Shown piece after piece: positions 1 through 12,262 of a stretch of DNA of 64,000 nt. The notes under the pieces are model-generated. The model ran no database searches and had not been told where the DNA came from. It saw only the letters and a program-made list of their open reading frames with translations. Both the position numbers and the translations under genes were made by a program. This DNA is from Polytrichum commune (Eukaryota; Streptophyta; Polytrichopsida; Polytrichales; Polytrichaceae). The DNA lies in contig OX485808.1 of NCBI GenBank assembly GCA_950295325.1, positions 10,850,501 to 10,914,500 of the forward strand, read 5' to 3'. Numbering within the stretch: the stretch's first letter is position 1; every line of letters begins with the position of its first letter.

Positions 1-1129
1 GTTTTCGACTCTTCCTTTTTCTTGGCACATTGGGTCTTAATGGCTTCTGTTTCCTTTTAGTCAATGCATTTTTTAAGATATTAAACATGCAATTAGTGCA
101 AGGATATTAGCAAATCCAAATAAAGGCCTGAGCCATTTCCTCATGATTTTCGGAGCCCCCATAAACATCTTATTTGTTAACAAAGTGAAGCTCCTCTTTC
201 CGCTTGTCTCCCTCCCCCCCCCCCAACTTAAAGTTCACTATTGTACTTAGAATAGTTTACAATTTGAGTGCATGATCCAATCTCCATAACATTACTCAAC
301 TACACCCCCTACATCCTTTTGAGAATGGGAGAGAAATGCGAAATAGCAACGAATAAGTAATACATGGATATCATATGGCCCTAACAACTATCGGATGACC
401 CTAGCAACTAAACATGGCTAATGCCTTGTCGGCTTTCATAAATTCGTTTGAAGTACAAGCAACCACAACCAATGAATCATGGGCATGCCGTGTTTCTTGG
501 ACTAGCGGTAATATCAAAGCCCATGCAATAGCTATCGGTTTAGATGTCAAATAATGAAAAATACTTGTGTCGAGTACCATTCATTGTGTTTAATTAAAAA
601 GGGTATGATGCCCCCACAAATTCCCAGCTCATGGTGCATTGGTCTACAACTAAGCAATGTTAAATCTAGTACACACATGCCTTTTTAGTGTCCATTCTTG
701 GATCCACACCTAACCAAATATAAAACAAATATAAAAATTATCCAATTAAGACAAGTAGTAGAAATAGGCATGCTCAAATTAGTACTTCATGAAGACTTCA
801 AGTTGGACAAGGCTAGAAGGCCACCTCTTTGAATTGGACCCCCCATCACTATTACGAGGGTAAGGGGGTCTAATAGAAACATGAAACCAAAGGTTTGTGG
901 TTTGTTCAAGTCAAGCATGTCCACTTGAACTAATCCAAGGCCTCTGATGCGAATTTCAGGTTCAAGTCATCCAAAAAATAAATCTACGTGATACAACGAA
1001 ATGAAATTGATTTTAAAATCTGGAAAGCCGAAAAGGCTAATGGGTTTGAAAGTATATTGGGATGGTTTCAAACCAACTAATTCTCCAGAGTGATGAAGTG
1101 TGTTAGTCTTCGTGAGATAGAGGCTAATG
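1..1129. other. Gene-free stretch with a dispersed repeat
   Basis: No gene is visible. Bases about 65-180 resemble about 47,030-47,155 in the same orientation: both carry the order AAATCCAAAT, GAGCCA or TAGCCA, TTTCCTCAT, ATCTTAT, CAAAGTGAA. This is an old dispersed repeat of unknown class. An 11-base C run lies at 214-224. Confidence 0.5.
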
Positions 1130-1132
1130 TTA

Positions 1133-1720
1133 AGGGCCGCTTCACACAGGATCCCAAGTCCCACTGATGTTAGCAAATCCCAACATGGAGGCAACGTCCC
1201 AACTTTTGAGTCTTGAGAAATCATTAAAATATGGTTAGTTATCATTAAAGTCAAATCTTTGTTGTTTCATGCAACAATTTTCACGGGATTTGTGTTGAGA
1301 GTTGGGTCTAGCTTTTTGCTCAACCCAAATCCCAACACAAGCCCCAAGCCTCACCTTCAAAAAGTGTTCTCATGTAGGTATCCATGTCGTACTTGGGACT
1401 TGGGACTTGGGACCCCGTGTGAACTGGTAAGTCACAACTTCCATGCTCTCAACATCTAAGATTGCATGAATTAACCTGAAATGATTTTGGACTTGGGACT
1501 TGGGACTTGGGACCCCGTGTGAAGTGGTAAGTCCCAACTTCCATGCTCTTCTCAACGGCTAAGATTGCACGGATTGACCTAAAACGACTTGGGACTTAGG
1601 ACTTGGAACCCTGTGTGAAGTGGTAAGTCCCAACTTCCATGCTCTTCTCAACGGCTAAGATTGCACGGATTGGCCTAAAACAACTTGGGGCTTAGGACTT
1701 GGAACCCTTGTGAACCGACC
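1133..1720 (+). mobile_element. MITE family A, copy 1, with internal tandem array
   Basis: The left end reads AGGGCCGCTTCACAC and the right end, reverse complemented, reads GGTCGGTTCAC. TTA lies outside both ends (1130-1132 and 1721-1723), which fits a 3-bp PIF/Harbinger-type duplication; a TTAA reading is also possible. The interior matches an inverted relative at about 4,566-4,928 over most of its length, including an ACATGGAGGCAA block and a GAGTTGGGTCTA block. The right half is a tandem array of a 96-100 bp unit. There is no coding capacity. Confidence 0.7.
1391..1712 (+). repeat. About 97-bp tandem repeat, 3.3 copies
   Basis: Units start at 1391, 1491, 1587 and 1683 (truncated). Each begins ACTTGGGACT, passes through TGTGAAGTGGTAAGTC and CAACTTCCATGCTCT, and ends near AAGATTGCA. 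The two middle units are the most alike, so the expansion looks recent. The related element at 4.6-4.9 kb carries only about one unit. Confidence 0.85.
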
Positions 1721-1723
1721 TTA

Positions 1724-4565
1724 AAACTCGTTGATTCAATTGAAAGAAAGACCGGAGGCTCCCGAGAACTACGTTCTCAAATAGTGATGGAATCGCATGT
1801 GATTCTACCTTAGATAATATGGGGAGACCCATGTCAAAGAGGCGGGTGTGGGTCTAATAAGCCTCGTTTTCAAGGAGGTTGTGTGGAAAAGCCACCATTG
1901 TCTACGAGGCACGAGCTGGCTACACCATGGATATACAAGAATACGATGAGCCACTCAGCACTTGACACATCATCTAAGAATTTATCCCGGACATGGGAAT
2001 AGGTAGCCCCTTGATGACTTAAATTCCACTAGTTGAAGGTTTACATGGGGGAGGCATAAACTTGGAAGGAAGGGGGGGGGGTATACCTAAACTGAGGCCA
2101 TTCTAGAAGCCCCTTGCCCCCCCCCCCTTGGCATGTTCATGCAAAGGAATCTTAGATTTGTTGTGAGGGCCACTTGACACACGAGACCAAAGGCCCATAA
2201 CCATTGCATTTTAAGATCTCTCATTCGTCGAAAATGTCGAGACCATCCAAGTTCGTTTCATACTAGAAGGTGAGGGTCTAAGGGTCCAAAGATTCGATCA
2301 TGGATGAAAAGTCTACATGGATTCCTACATGGATGAAAATTCTAGCAGACCGTGCCAGTGGTATGGCCTTTGGATGAGAATCCATAGCCCTCACAGTGAC
2401 ATGGTCACAACCCTTGGCTTGTGTGTGAAGTAGCCCTCGTGTTCTCCGTTCCTTGAGAAGTAAGGATAGGTGATGGTCACATGAGCCTTAAAGGAATGAA
2501 AGGCAACTAATTGTAATTACGTAGAATGTTAGTGGGTCTAAGTAGGTTACTTATCTTAAATGGTGTGTAGTTAGGCGTGGAATTAAGAACGACACTATAA
2601 AGGCATGTGCCTCAAAGAGATCATAATAAATCCACACCTAATTGTTCATCACTCAAATATAGGTGTTTGATTACGGAAAGTAATTCAGTATGACCTGTAT
2701 ACCTTAGTGGTTGTGAGATGCACTTAATAGTCCAATAATTTGTCCCAACGTGATATGGAGTTTTCTAGATGGCACACAAAATATCAATCAAACCTCCTAT
2801 TGAACATCGGTTCATTTAACCATGTGAACCATGAAGAGGCCCGAAACATCAATTGAAGGTGAATGCAAATCAACACGTAGATAATTGTCCACAATGAGTA
2901 GGGACAATACCCTCTTGGTAAGTTAGTCCCCCAAGATTTTAGATGCTTGAGTAACAAAGGTGCTTAACTTAGTCAAGTATGTTACTCACAACAACCCTTT
3001 GATGCTCGCTAACTAATGGGATGGCTATGGTAGACATGCCTAAATCCAACGTAGCAATAGTAATGACACCTATGTTTGAGTGCTATGTGACTAGTTGTGG
3101 ATCTAAGAAAGGACACCCAAAAACACGTGCACCAACAAAGAAAAAAGAAAAAAAGAGAAAGGACTACATGCTTAAAATATGCTAACTATTTTAGGCTCGA
3201 TAATTAATATAATTAATTGGGGGGGGACCTATATGAGCACTTAATGAGCATGAAGATCTTCATTTTGATAATGAACAAGACATTCATATGAGCTCCACAA
3301 ATTACAAGGCAACTAACTGACGACACAATATGGATACACTCATCAACTTGCACTGATTGAGTGTTTATATTTATGATCTCGAATCGGGTGCAATGAGAAA
3401 AGTGTCCAAATATAACCCACGTCTACCTTAGTTAGCTCAAATACACTCAAAACTAACATGGATGAAATAGCCTTGTGCCTAGTAACTTATGTTTTTCATG
3501 CCAATCACAAGGTTGGCGTGTTCTACATTATTATTAAAATGTATTCTTCAGTTGATTCTACGACAAGGTTGTGGAGACTCGAGGTAAGTGTATGTATCAA
3601 AACATGGCTTGGGCAGATTAACCCATACACTTGTACATGCCATGGATGGATGCTACAGAGCGTGCATGGATGAGTCACGGGTGGAACCAAGTCAACGGGT
3701 GGGTGTCCCCTTTCGTCTCTCCTTCCATTTCTTTGCTACGATTCCGCTTTCTTCCAGCTCTTCTAAGGTATGGCTTCTATAACACATGTTGTAGATTGAT
3801 TTGAGCATCCAATTTCTACATCAATTGAGGCCTCTATATATTATATGTGAGCATACCTGCTGATGTTTATGTAAAAATAGGGTTACAATACATGTATTGC
3901 AAAGTTAGGATTGTGGTGTATTGGAGTCGCACATCACAATCTTCAATAAATGTCAAGTGTTACAAAACTAGGGTTTTGGTGTATTTGCTTGCATTTGGCA
4001 TACTTGCTTGGAGGAATGCTTTAATTTAAAGAAGTTGTGTGTGAAGAGATCGATCGGTTTGTACCCTAGCTCCAAATTGCTTGAGCTTCAAACACCTAGC
4101 AAGGGTTTGCTCGTAAAGTTTCCTATTGAGGTTTCTAAAGCGATCGCCCTTCATCTATTGTACTCACGAACGACTCCAAGGGAAGGAATGTCTCCATTTG
4201 CGCGTAAATTAGGGTTGCAATACGTGTAATTCAAAATTGAAGTGCTGGTGTATTGAAGTTTTGAGTTAAAGTCCCTGATGAATGCCAATGTCTCCGATTA
4301 AGAAAAGTAGCCACTTAAGACCCACCTACATTACAGCAGATTGTATCTAAACACAAGAATGTTACCGCAGTTTTGTGCACCTGTAGTATAGTTTTAAAAA
4401 GAAAGATGTAGGGGAACTGCAGAAGAAGTTGTTTGGCAAGTAGTAAGGTCGATTTCAACCCTCGTCATTGTTACATTGATCTTGAACTGGTCGTACCTTT
4501 CTTTCTTTCTTTCTTTCTTTTTTAATTTTTGTTTGTTTTTTGGGTCGTCTTCCTCATGAGTATAA
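1724..4565. other. Gene-free stretch, 2.8 kb
   Basis: Only short spurious open frames are present. Ten-base G and C runs lie at 2072-2081 and 2117-2126. Bases about 3,195-3,330 resemble about 31,225-31,345 (shared order: GGCTC.ATAATYAATATA, GGGGACCWATAT, ATGAGCACWWAATGAGCA-like, ATGAGCT), so a dispersed repeat is present. I see no gene. Confidence 0.5.
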
Positions 4566-4928
4566 TGGATCCTATACTATGGGTTTCAAGTCCTAAGTCC
4601 CACGTTACGAGGGCAATCCATGCAATCTCAACCGTTGAACTTGGAAGTTCCAAGTCCTAAGTCCCAACTATGACATGGATGTCTACATGACAACACTTTT
4701 TGGAGGTGAGGTCTGAGACTTGTGTTGCGAGTTGGGTCAAGCAGAAAGTTAGACCCAACTCTCAACCTAAGTCCCGCGGATATTTTTTGCATAAGATAAC
4801 CAAGATCCGACTTTAATGATATTTAGCTATATTTTAGTGACCACTTGAGGCTCGCAAGTTGGGACTTTGCCTCCATGTTGGGACTTTATAATATGAGTGG
4901 GACTTGGGACCATGTGAGAACCGGCCCT
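4566..4928 (-). mobile_element. MITE family A, inverted relative
   Basis: Read on the minus strand from 4928, the sequence starts AGGGCCGGTTCTCAC and then follows the 1.1-kb copy through the CCCAACATGGAGGCAA, GAGTTGGGTCTA and TTGAGATTGCATGGATT blocks. Only one unit of the tandem repeat is present. The end near 4566 is eroded, so that border is approximate. Confidence 0.6.
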
Positions 4929-5005
4929 ATGATTACGACTTCTTGACTTTATGAAAGTCTCAAGTTGTGTGATTCACATTGGAAATGTGGCATTGGCTTA
5001 TACCA

Positions 5006-5498
5006 AGGGATGCTTCATAGTATGGCCGAAGGTCGAGAGGCCATCCATTTCCACCAATCAAATTGCAAAAACCAAGAACTCAGCCTCTCAACCCATCACA
5101 CTAGAGGCCAAAGTCCAAAGGCCGTAGCTCTCTACAATGCCTACATGGTAGTACTTTTTGACCAAGGTGACGGACTCTCGAAGGAAGTTTGGGTCGGACA
5201 GGAATGGAAACCCAACCTTTGGTCAAGACACCGTCGATCTTTTTTCAAAAAAAAAAACAAGATCTTGGCCGTTAGATCGGAGGGGTTGTTCTAAGCAGGG
5301 AGTAAAGTGGGTCTCTCTCTCTCTCTCTCTCTCTCTCTCGACTTGGCCTTTGGAGACTTCACACTATGCCCAACTGAAGGCTCCAATGCCTATATTTTAT
5401 TGGCTATTTTCAACCCATTTCGTTGGACTGTCAACAAATGTTTGCCCATACAATCCCAAGGCCTCTCAATTTGGATGGCCATAGTGTGAAGCGGCCCT
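5006..5498 (+). mobile_element. MITE family A2, copy 1
   Basis: The left end is AGGGATGCTTCATAGTATGG and the right end, reverse complemented, is AGGGCCGCTTCACACTATGG. The body aligns along its length with 56,348-56,923 (shared GGTCGAGAGG, TTTCCACCAATCAAATTGCA, GAAGGAAGTTTGGGTCGGAC). A CT microsatellite lies inside at 5,312-5,339. No clean target duplication is visible. Open frames inside are by-products of the repeat and are not annotated. Confidence 0.75.
5312..5339. repeat. (CT)14 microsatellite
   Basis: An uninterrupted TC/CT run inside the A2 element. The 56-kb copy lacks it, so it expanded after the copies separated. Confidence 0.95.
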
Positions 5499-5679
5499 AA
5501 AACAAACGAGTGTTGAGTTATGTAACCCCTAATATAAAGCACACGACAGCTTGGATGCCTCAGGAGCTTATCAGAACAACTGCGTGTCTGACACATGATT
5601 TCATTCTCACCCTTCAAAGCATATTCTCAAAAGATACTCCGTAAACAAGCTAAATGCATGTGGTTGTTATGTGGTTCCC

Positions 5680-6300
5680 TTTCCATGTTCTCCAACTTCT
5701 ACCCAGTGATGGGGGAGATTTTTGGGCATAATCGGTTGAGATCCAAGTGTTTGCAAGTCCAACCGGTTCCATGTTGACATCCTCCAGTTTTCCTTTATGA
5801 AATTGGGGTATATTCTTCTATACATTCCTCTAAAATGATCGGTATTTTTTCTGCAATCTTGAACTACAACCAATTATTGCTCAAACTCAACCGGTTCATT
5901 TGTAACTAACTGCTGGTTCTCCCCGATCGTAGCTTCTACCAATTATATTTACACAACAAAACTCACGTTGCATTAGCATATCTCTGATGGAACATGTGAA
6001 CGAGTTGGATTGAGAATTGAACCCTCCTTGCTTTAGTTACGGTTATTGGAAGTGCAAGTTTGTCGATTTCTTAACTTGATACATAGGTCCTCCCAATTGT
6101 GTTCACTTGTGAGTAGAGTATATAGTAGTTTTTAATGTTTGAAGACGTAGTCCACTCCCTTTTGAACATGTGTCGTTATGATGTTTGTTGTTTGATCCTC
6201 ACAGGACCGTATACCAATCAAATCCTGGATTTCGATTAAAGCAAAGCAACGACATGAGACCCATCTACCTTTAAGTTAAGCAAGTAGACAAATCAACGAG
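5680..6300 (+). repeat. Dispersed repeat shared with 44.46-44.84 kb
   Basis: From about 5,910 to 6,300 the sequence follows 44,460-44,840 in the same orientation. Shared blocks include CTTCTACC, ATTTACA.AACAAAACTCG, TTATGATGTTTG, TACCAATCAAAT-like and AGACCCAT.TACC. There is no coding capacity and no clear ends. It may be part of a decayed larger element. Confidence 0.65.
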
Positions 6301-8590
6301 ATTTCTAACTACCACAAAATACATTACAAACTTAAATGGAATATGTGGTTGGTTATATATGTTCCTATGAAATATTGGGATTCATGAGATAAGATCATGA
6401 AATAGGAGCAATTTTAAGATTTTGTACTTACTATTAAAGATCAAGGTTTGACAAGTTGTTGTATATTAAAAAAGCTAAGGGTACATATGACGTTTCGAGA
6501 TTTGTTTGATGGATTGTGATAATATCTACAAAATGTTTCTCTTGAAAAACCTCTTCTTGATAGAATCGTCAAACCACACCTTAAAGAATGGCTTGGTATT
6601 GAGGATTGGGGTGTGGGAGATGTAAGCATTCTAAATTGCAAAGATTTGAAGATAATGAGCTTTTTTTTAGGCCTCATTGCGTAGTCCAAGCAGGCCCCTA
6701 GAATCAAGGCACTTAGAGAGACATTTAACATGAAAAAGTGGGATGCATGGAAAAAAAAACTAGAAAGGCATGCATTTGAGAGTTTGAAGTTTCATTCAAG
6801 CGAGAAGAGTTGAATTCCCATGAGGATTGGAAACGAGTGCTAGTTGAAGCATTACACAATAGTGAGAAAGCGGATTCGTTCTAAAAAAGATTTTCATACT
6901 AGTATTCAAGTAGAAGAAGCAATGGGTAAATATTGTGCTAAACACCCAAACTATTTTGTTTTGGATGATGAAGATGAAACTATGAAAATAAGAACTAACC
7001 TAGATAGCATATTTATAGTTCATAGAGTACTAGATAACGTCTACTTAGTATATAGAATGACATGATTTTTTATTAGAATTAATTAATTATACAAAAAATC
7101 TTCTTCAAAAATTGTTATGCATGTCTTGAACTATGAGTCTTATATACATGTATTGAATGCAAATAGGTTCTAATGAAAGTATAAAACAAAATTTTATATT
7201 CATATATGTATTGCAAAGAAGACAATATTTATAATACAAGCTCCCTATTGTATAAGAATGCCCAAAAAAATCTCAAATTTTGAATGTATATCCATTGGCT
7301 ACATGTTAAGGATGAATGATACATGTATTGCAAACAAGGAACAAATTGTCTCTATTTGTAACTGTCATCGAATACATGTATTGCATGCGTACTAATTCCT
7401 TAGTGTAACTAATTCTAGATACATACAATATTAACAACGTGATATCTATAATTTTACAATATCTAAACCATATTATATGTATATTCATCTACTCTACCAA
7501 TTCTAATATATATATTTCCTCTTTTGAGATCAAGGTGCAACTTATACAAACATCTAATAAAGTTTGATAAAAAGATCTATTATGCATTTAGTGGTTAATT
7601 TTTAAAATATGGAAAATATTCAGTCCACATCACATACCCTACAACCAATGCAATCTAGGAAACATGATGACACAAAGCCATTCGTAAAGTAAAGACAACC
7701 ACATTAGAATCAATATAAGTATTATTATACTATTGTGCAGTACATGTATTCCGCTAAACAAATGAACACGTAGACAGTGATGTGCAATACATGTACCAAA
7801 GCATGTCTTGCAACATAGGATATGTTTCATGTGTTTGCAAAACACGTAGTTGAATTATGTACCACGCACTATAAATAATTGCACAATTATATATATATAT
7901 ATATATATATATCCAATAAAATTCATATGAGATTGATATGTACTTTATTGAAATCTCAAATACAAATGTGTATTACTTAACAACAAAATTATCACATAAA
8001 AAAGAGTATTGAACGAATGTTTGATATAGGCTCTATATTTATTTGAAAATGAGTTCATTGAAGATTCATTCATTGAACTATGTGGATGAAGGAGGCAAAT
8101 GGGTTACTAAACATAGCACAAGAGCAAATGAGATTTGAAATGTAACAATTCATGTGTTTTGGGGTGTATGCATCACATGAGTTTGTTTGGGAACACTACA
8201 CAAGACACTCTCCACTTCCCAATGCATTGGGAACCTCACTCCCATGAGGACATTTAGAAAAGAAAAGTGCACATTGGTGGTTCCATGGACATGAATGTGA
8301 GCTTGTTAAGCATAGCACGTTCTAGAAAACCCTTGGTGAAGGACTTATCTTTGCGTAAAATAAGGATATTCTTCACAAATGGGGAAGCCTCCAAAATTGG
8401 CAAGGTGCCCAACAATGTCAAGTGAGATTAGTTGTCATAAAAGGAAACTTTAGATTCCGAAATTAATTTCAAGCTGTTGTAAAACCTAGTATCAAACCGG
8501 TCAAATGCGTTTTCTAGGAGACTTTTGGAGTTCAACGGTAAGATTCTGATGATTACCCTACTCGTATAATGCTTTAGCCCTAGGTCCGAG
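6301..8590. other. AT-rich gene-free stretch
   Basis: No gene can be supported. Two short plus-strand readings, about 6,540-6,680 and 6,844-7,065, look faintly protein-like, but I do not recognise them and they are not in one frame. An AT dinucleotide run lies at 7,888-7,912. Confidence 0.4.
7888..7912. repeat. (AT)n microsatellite
   Basis: A simple AT run of about 25 bases in an AT-rich stretch. Confidence 0.95.
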
Positions 8591-8595
8591 ATGAC

Positions 8596-8680
8596 CTTAA
8601 ATTAATGGGTGATAGTGGAGAGGTACCCATTTCCGAATGAAGTGGTTGGCGGTTCGATTTCCGCTGTGACATTTTTTTCT
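8596..8680 (+). repeat. Possible tRNA-derived SINE or tRNA relic
   Basis: A pol III B-box-like GGTTCGATTT at 8651-8660 follows an A-box-like GGGTGATAGTGG about 50 bases upstream, and a T run follows at about 8,671. The spacing suits a tRNA-derived head, but no full cloverleaf can be drawn and no second copy is visible here. Confidence 0.3.
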
Positions 8681-9254
8681 CTACTTGACAAAAAAACTAG
8701 ATAGGTAGGTAGAAAGCCAAGAACTCACCCACCAAAAGGTAGGCAATATACCCCACCTTGCACCAAGAAGATTCTTGAGCAAGGTAGGGCCAACAGACTC
8801 AAATTCACGTGAGATTGCCCGACGTTGGTTATTTATTTATGCTTCCACCCTAAAAGGTTAGGGGTTTATTTATACGGTTTGATTTACAATCTGCACAAGC
8901 TTATGAAATTTTAAATTGGAATTCACTTGGTTCGTGATATTAAATCTATATTGAAGTCAACCTCTTACAAAAAGCAAGTGAACATAGTCACATGTGAGGT
9001 GGAACAATTGAATGTACTCAATAGTATGCATTTGAAGCCAAGTATGTTCCTATTCTATTCTCTACTTTAGTGAAAGAAAATGAAAGTTCATTGCAAAAGT
9101 AACACAAACACAACTACATTGATATCTGCAATTAGGGTGCTTTTGTGACTAGATTGCCTCCTTAATCATACAAATTACCTTGGGTCAACATCAAATCACA
9201 AAAACTCATATTTTTGTTTCTGGTCATATGTGTACCAATCAAAGTGAAAAATAT

Positions 9255-9345
9255 TATTATTTTGTGGTAGTAAATATTCTAAAAAATGTTGAATGTTGAT
9301 AAATTAACGTGGGGCAACATAATTGCACATATTAGTGTGGAATTC
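9255..9345 (+). repeat. Dispersed repeat shared with 48.79-48.88 kb
   Basis: Shares GTGGTAG.AAATATTC, ATTAAC.TGGGGCAAC and TTGCACATAT.AGTGTRGA with 48,790-48,880 in the same orientation. It is short and of unknown class. Confidence 0.6.
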
Positions 9346-9419
9346 CATGTCATAAACTGGGATTTGCTTGTAACTCCTTCTACATATATGCACTAGCAGG
9401 GTTAGAAGAATATGATAGA

Positions 9420-10205
9420 CTGCATAACATTATTCAGCCATGTGGGTCAATTCCATGACCTTGGAATATGTCAATTATATTCCATGGGCCCCCAAACACA
9501 GTGGGGATATTTGTTTACTATTCATGCATTTAAGACAAACTTGGAAATTTGGGTGGAGTTAGGATGAGTTTCCATGTAGGTTGTTCGCCCACTAGATTGT
9601 AGAAATAGTGGTTTGGTGGTGTTCACGTGTAGTTAAGCACAAGCCACCACCCAACCACATTTATGGCGGTCCACTAGAATGTGCGAGGCCGTGGACACGG
9701 GCCACTGGACTTCTTTTGTCCATTAAATAATATTTAACCTACAAGTGCCGGTCACATAAGGATTGAAGACCGATTTTAGAAGGAGGAGGAGGTCAGTAGG
9801 TGATCCCATATATGATAAGACGGGAGTAGCTAGTTGGCACATATGAACCTTACCCCACTACATTCCCTCTACATTTGGGCGGGTTTGTCCTTATTCGCAT
9901 GAGAATCTAGTGGGCAAGTGGCCTACATGAAAACACAACCTTAATTATACTCCCGGCACTATGCATGCGCATCAATCATTGTTCATCTCATATTATTCCC
10001 TAAGATTCCTATTCATAGCAACACTATCATTGAGAATACCGACATTATTCACAATGTTCTTAATTATTGTTCATATTGACACTATTCATTATTCATACAT
10101 TCCATCAACTTCTTCCTATTCTCTAAGTTTCTTCCCATGAAGGTAAGAAAGCGGAGGCCCATGTCACATGCAAAATATAGAATGGAACACAACCATACAA
10201 TTGAA
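9420..10205 (+). repeat. Repeat E, copy 1, split by MITE D
   Basis: Its two halves match the uninterrupted copy at about 43,128-43,543, which lies in the opposite orientation. The left half covers about 9,420-9,561 and the right half about 9,954-10,205. Both ends carry ATTATTCA-type inverted termini. The intervening 389 bases are the D element. Confidence 0.75.
9562..9950 (+). mobile_element. MITE family D, copy 1, nested in repeat E
   Basis: Inverted ends carry TTTCCATGTAGG on the left and CCTACATGAAAA on the right, each followed inward by a GCCCACTAGATT-type block. TTA lies at 9559-9561 and 9951-9953. The 43.3-kb copy of the host repeat has a single TTA at the matching point, which acts as an empty site. 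A TWA target duplication points to PIF/Harbinger; no transposase is present. Confidence 0.8.
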
Positions 10206-10266
10206 CCACATGGAAATTTTTACATCGGTGGTTCAAGAAATAAGTATCAAATCCGACGATCGTGAA

Positions 10267-10338
10267 AGTGCAGGCAACGTGGCCTCACGAGAAGGCAAAA
10301 GCTGCTTTCATCGCCCATAGACTTCTTCTCGATAATGT
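10267..10338 (-). repeat. Fragment of the long insert seen in MITE B copy 1
   Basis: Reverse complement of about 12,340-12,412: both carry CTTCTCG, GGGCGATGAAAGCAGCTTTT (complemented here) and GAGGCCA. The inserted sequence at 12.3 kb is therefore itself a dispersed repeat. Confidence 0.75.
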
Positions 10339-10500
10339 TATGTGGTTATTGTTAGATGGGGTCATTTTTTATGATGATACCTAAAGATAGATCCATGTAG
10401 CCTCAACTACCTTCCATGATGCTTTGAGGTCCAAATTGGGCCTCGTGCACCTCTAAAATTTAACTTCAAAAGCTTACCTATTCTCATTGAGTGTATAGTA

Positions 10501-10720
10501 CACCGGTTATGGTATTTAGTGTCACTTACTATTTATAATTACACGAGGCTATAACTTCTCCCTATAGATTTCATTTGTTGCCACCAAAGATAAACTAGGT
10601 CATATGGACAATATACAACATCAATGACTTTACTTGGTAAAAGTTACATTCTTAGCAAACAATAAGTCATAGCATTGCGTAACCCCATATCGTAAGTTAC
10701 ACTAAATACCACAAATCGTG
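10501..10720 (+). mobile_element. MITE family C, copy 1
   Basis: Inverted ends start CACCGGTTATGGTATTTAGT on the left and CACGATTTGTGGTATTTAGT on the right. TA lies outside each end (10499-10500 and 10721-10722). TA duplication is typical of Tc1/mariner (Stowaway-like) MITEs. The interior shares ACAAT, ACTTTACTTGGTAAAA and ATAGCA blocks with other C copies. Confidence 0.75.
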
Positions 10721-11543
10721 TAGAACTAAGGTATAGGAATGGAATGATGAATGACCACTACAACTACCAGTGCACTAGACTACAAGTAGAGTGATTCTTG
10801 TGTGGACCAAATGGCTAATTATAAATGTGGTGACCTAAAAAGGATGCAGTGATTGGCCAGATTGGCCGTGTTTCATGCCACTTGGGATCACTTTTGGGTG
10901 CCATTTGTGCACATACATATGCAAAGTAGGATATTTTGATGCTCAAATTAGGGAGACGCTAGTGTACAAATAGGGGGTTTGACTTACTTGCGTCTTTGGG
11001 AAAGTGTAGCTAATTATGTGCAAGGAGTAAAATTACAAAAAAACTTGCAATCCTCATCAATTCCTCTACTCCATCTCTAAATAATATTGCACAAAATTTC
11101 AAGCCACTCTTTCTAACCGAATTAGCTCATTGTCACTGTTTTTTTTTTTAAAAAAATCTACCTTAATATGGGCCCATGCCATCCCAACCTTTTGCACCCG
11201 TGCATATGACATGACGCTTCGACAAGGTTCCTACATTGTTCAGGTGGAGAACAACATGGTGAAAACCACTACCACCACCATGTCTTCCATTGTAAAGTAG
11301 ATGGTTATGGCGTTGTAAAGTAGAATCCATGTGATACAAATTGGTTAGTGCCAATGATCGAATTGTAAAGAAAAAAATTACATGAATTAGAATTTACGGT
11401 GCATTCATAAATTTGAATGATTTATCATGGGTTGCAATGTAGGTGTGCTTATGAGTTGTAGACCTATGATATGAAATGTTGGTTGTGGTGATCAAGTATT
11501 TATATGATATAAGATTATATACAATAACAATGTACATTGACTA

Positions 11544-11747
11544 CACTGATCATCCCATCAAATGTGTTTTATTATTTGGAGTTACACAATGTAACAACAT
11601 CTTAATTATAAGTTTAATTTTGATTAACAAAAATTCAATAGGTTGTTTGGACATTATAAATCATGAATGACTTTGCTTTGTGAAATATTACGTTCATAGC
11701 ACTGCGTAACTCCAAATATCAACACACACTAAATTGGATAATGAGTG
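11544..11747 (+). mobile_element. MITE family C, copy 2
   Basis: The left end is CACTGATCATCCCATCAAAT and the right end, reverse complemented, is CACTCATTATCCAATTTAGT. TA flanks both sides. The inner arms share ATTTGGAGTTAC. The middle contains ATAGGTTGTTTGGACATTAT, found also in copies at 46.6 and 56.2 kb. Confidence 0.75.
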
Positions 11748-11749
11748 TA

Positions 11750-12262
11750 GTAGTCCATTACTACACATATCACCAACATCTCAATAAAAACTCATTGGAG
11801 ACTCAATTCCATTCGTCCACTTAGGGATTTGAAAGTCACTATAGGTGGTCAATAGAGCTTGCTTCCATGTGCTTAGCGAAGTCAACAAAATATGTTTTAT
11901 GACCCCAAAAAAATTGAACCCACTTCATATGAAAGTGTACATTGTTTTTATGCAGAAAATAAGAGTTAGACCCAACACAATTGTACAGGGAAGTTGAAGT
12001 TTGAGGAGAGAGATTTCATGACATCTAGTATGAACCCATGAAATCGACTTTCATTTGAAAAAAGAAGAAGGATTTACATAAATATGTAGGTGTGGACGTG
12101 TGGATCCATTTGGACTTTTGATCAAATTTTTGAAAATTATCTTTTGGTTCATTCTAACGAAATGTTTTCATCCAAATAAGTAAATGTTTTGTCACTCCAA
12201 TTACGAACTAGCCTCACTCCTTTGGTGACTTACTTATTAGGTATGAACTAAAGTTCAATGCT
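11750..12262. other. Gene-free gap
   Basis: Nothing recognisable on either strand. Confidence 0.5.

Noticed and set aside
6540-7065. Possible protein remnant (DRIVKPHLKEWLGIEDWGVG and later DEDETMKIRTNLDSI)
   Set aside because: Looks more protein-like than its surroundings, but I cannot name a family or join the pieces in one frame.
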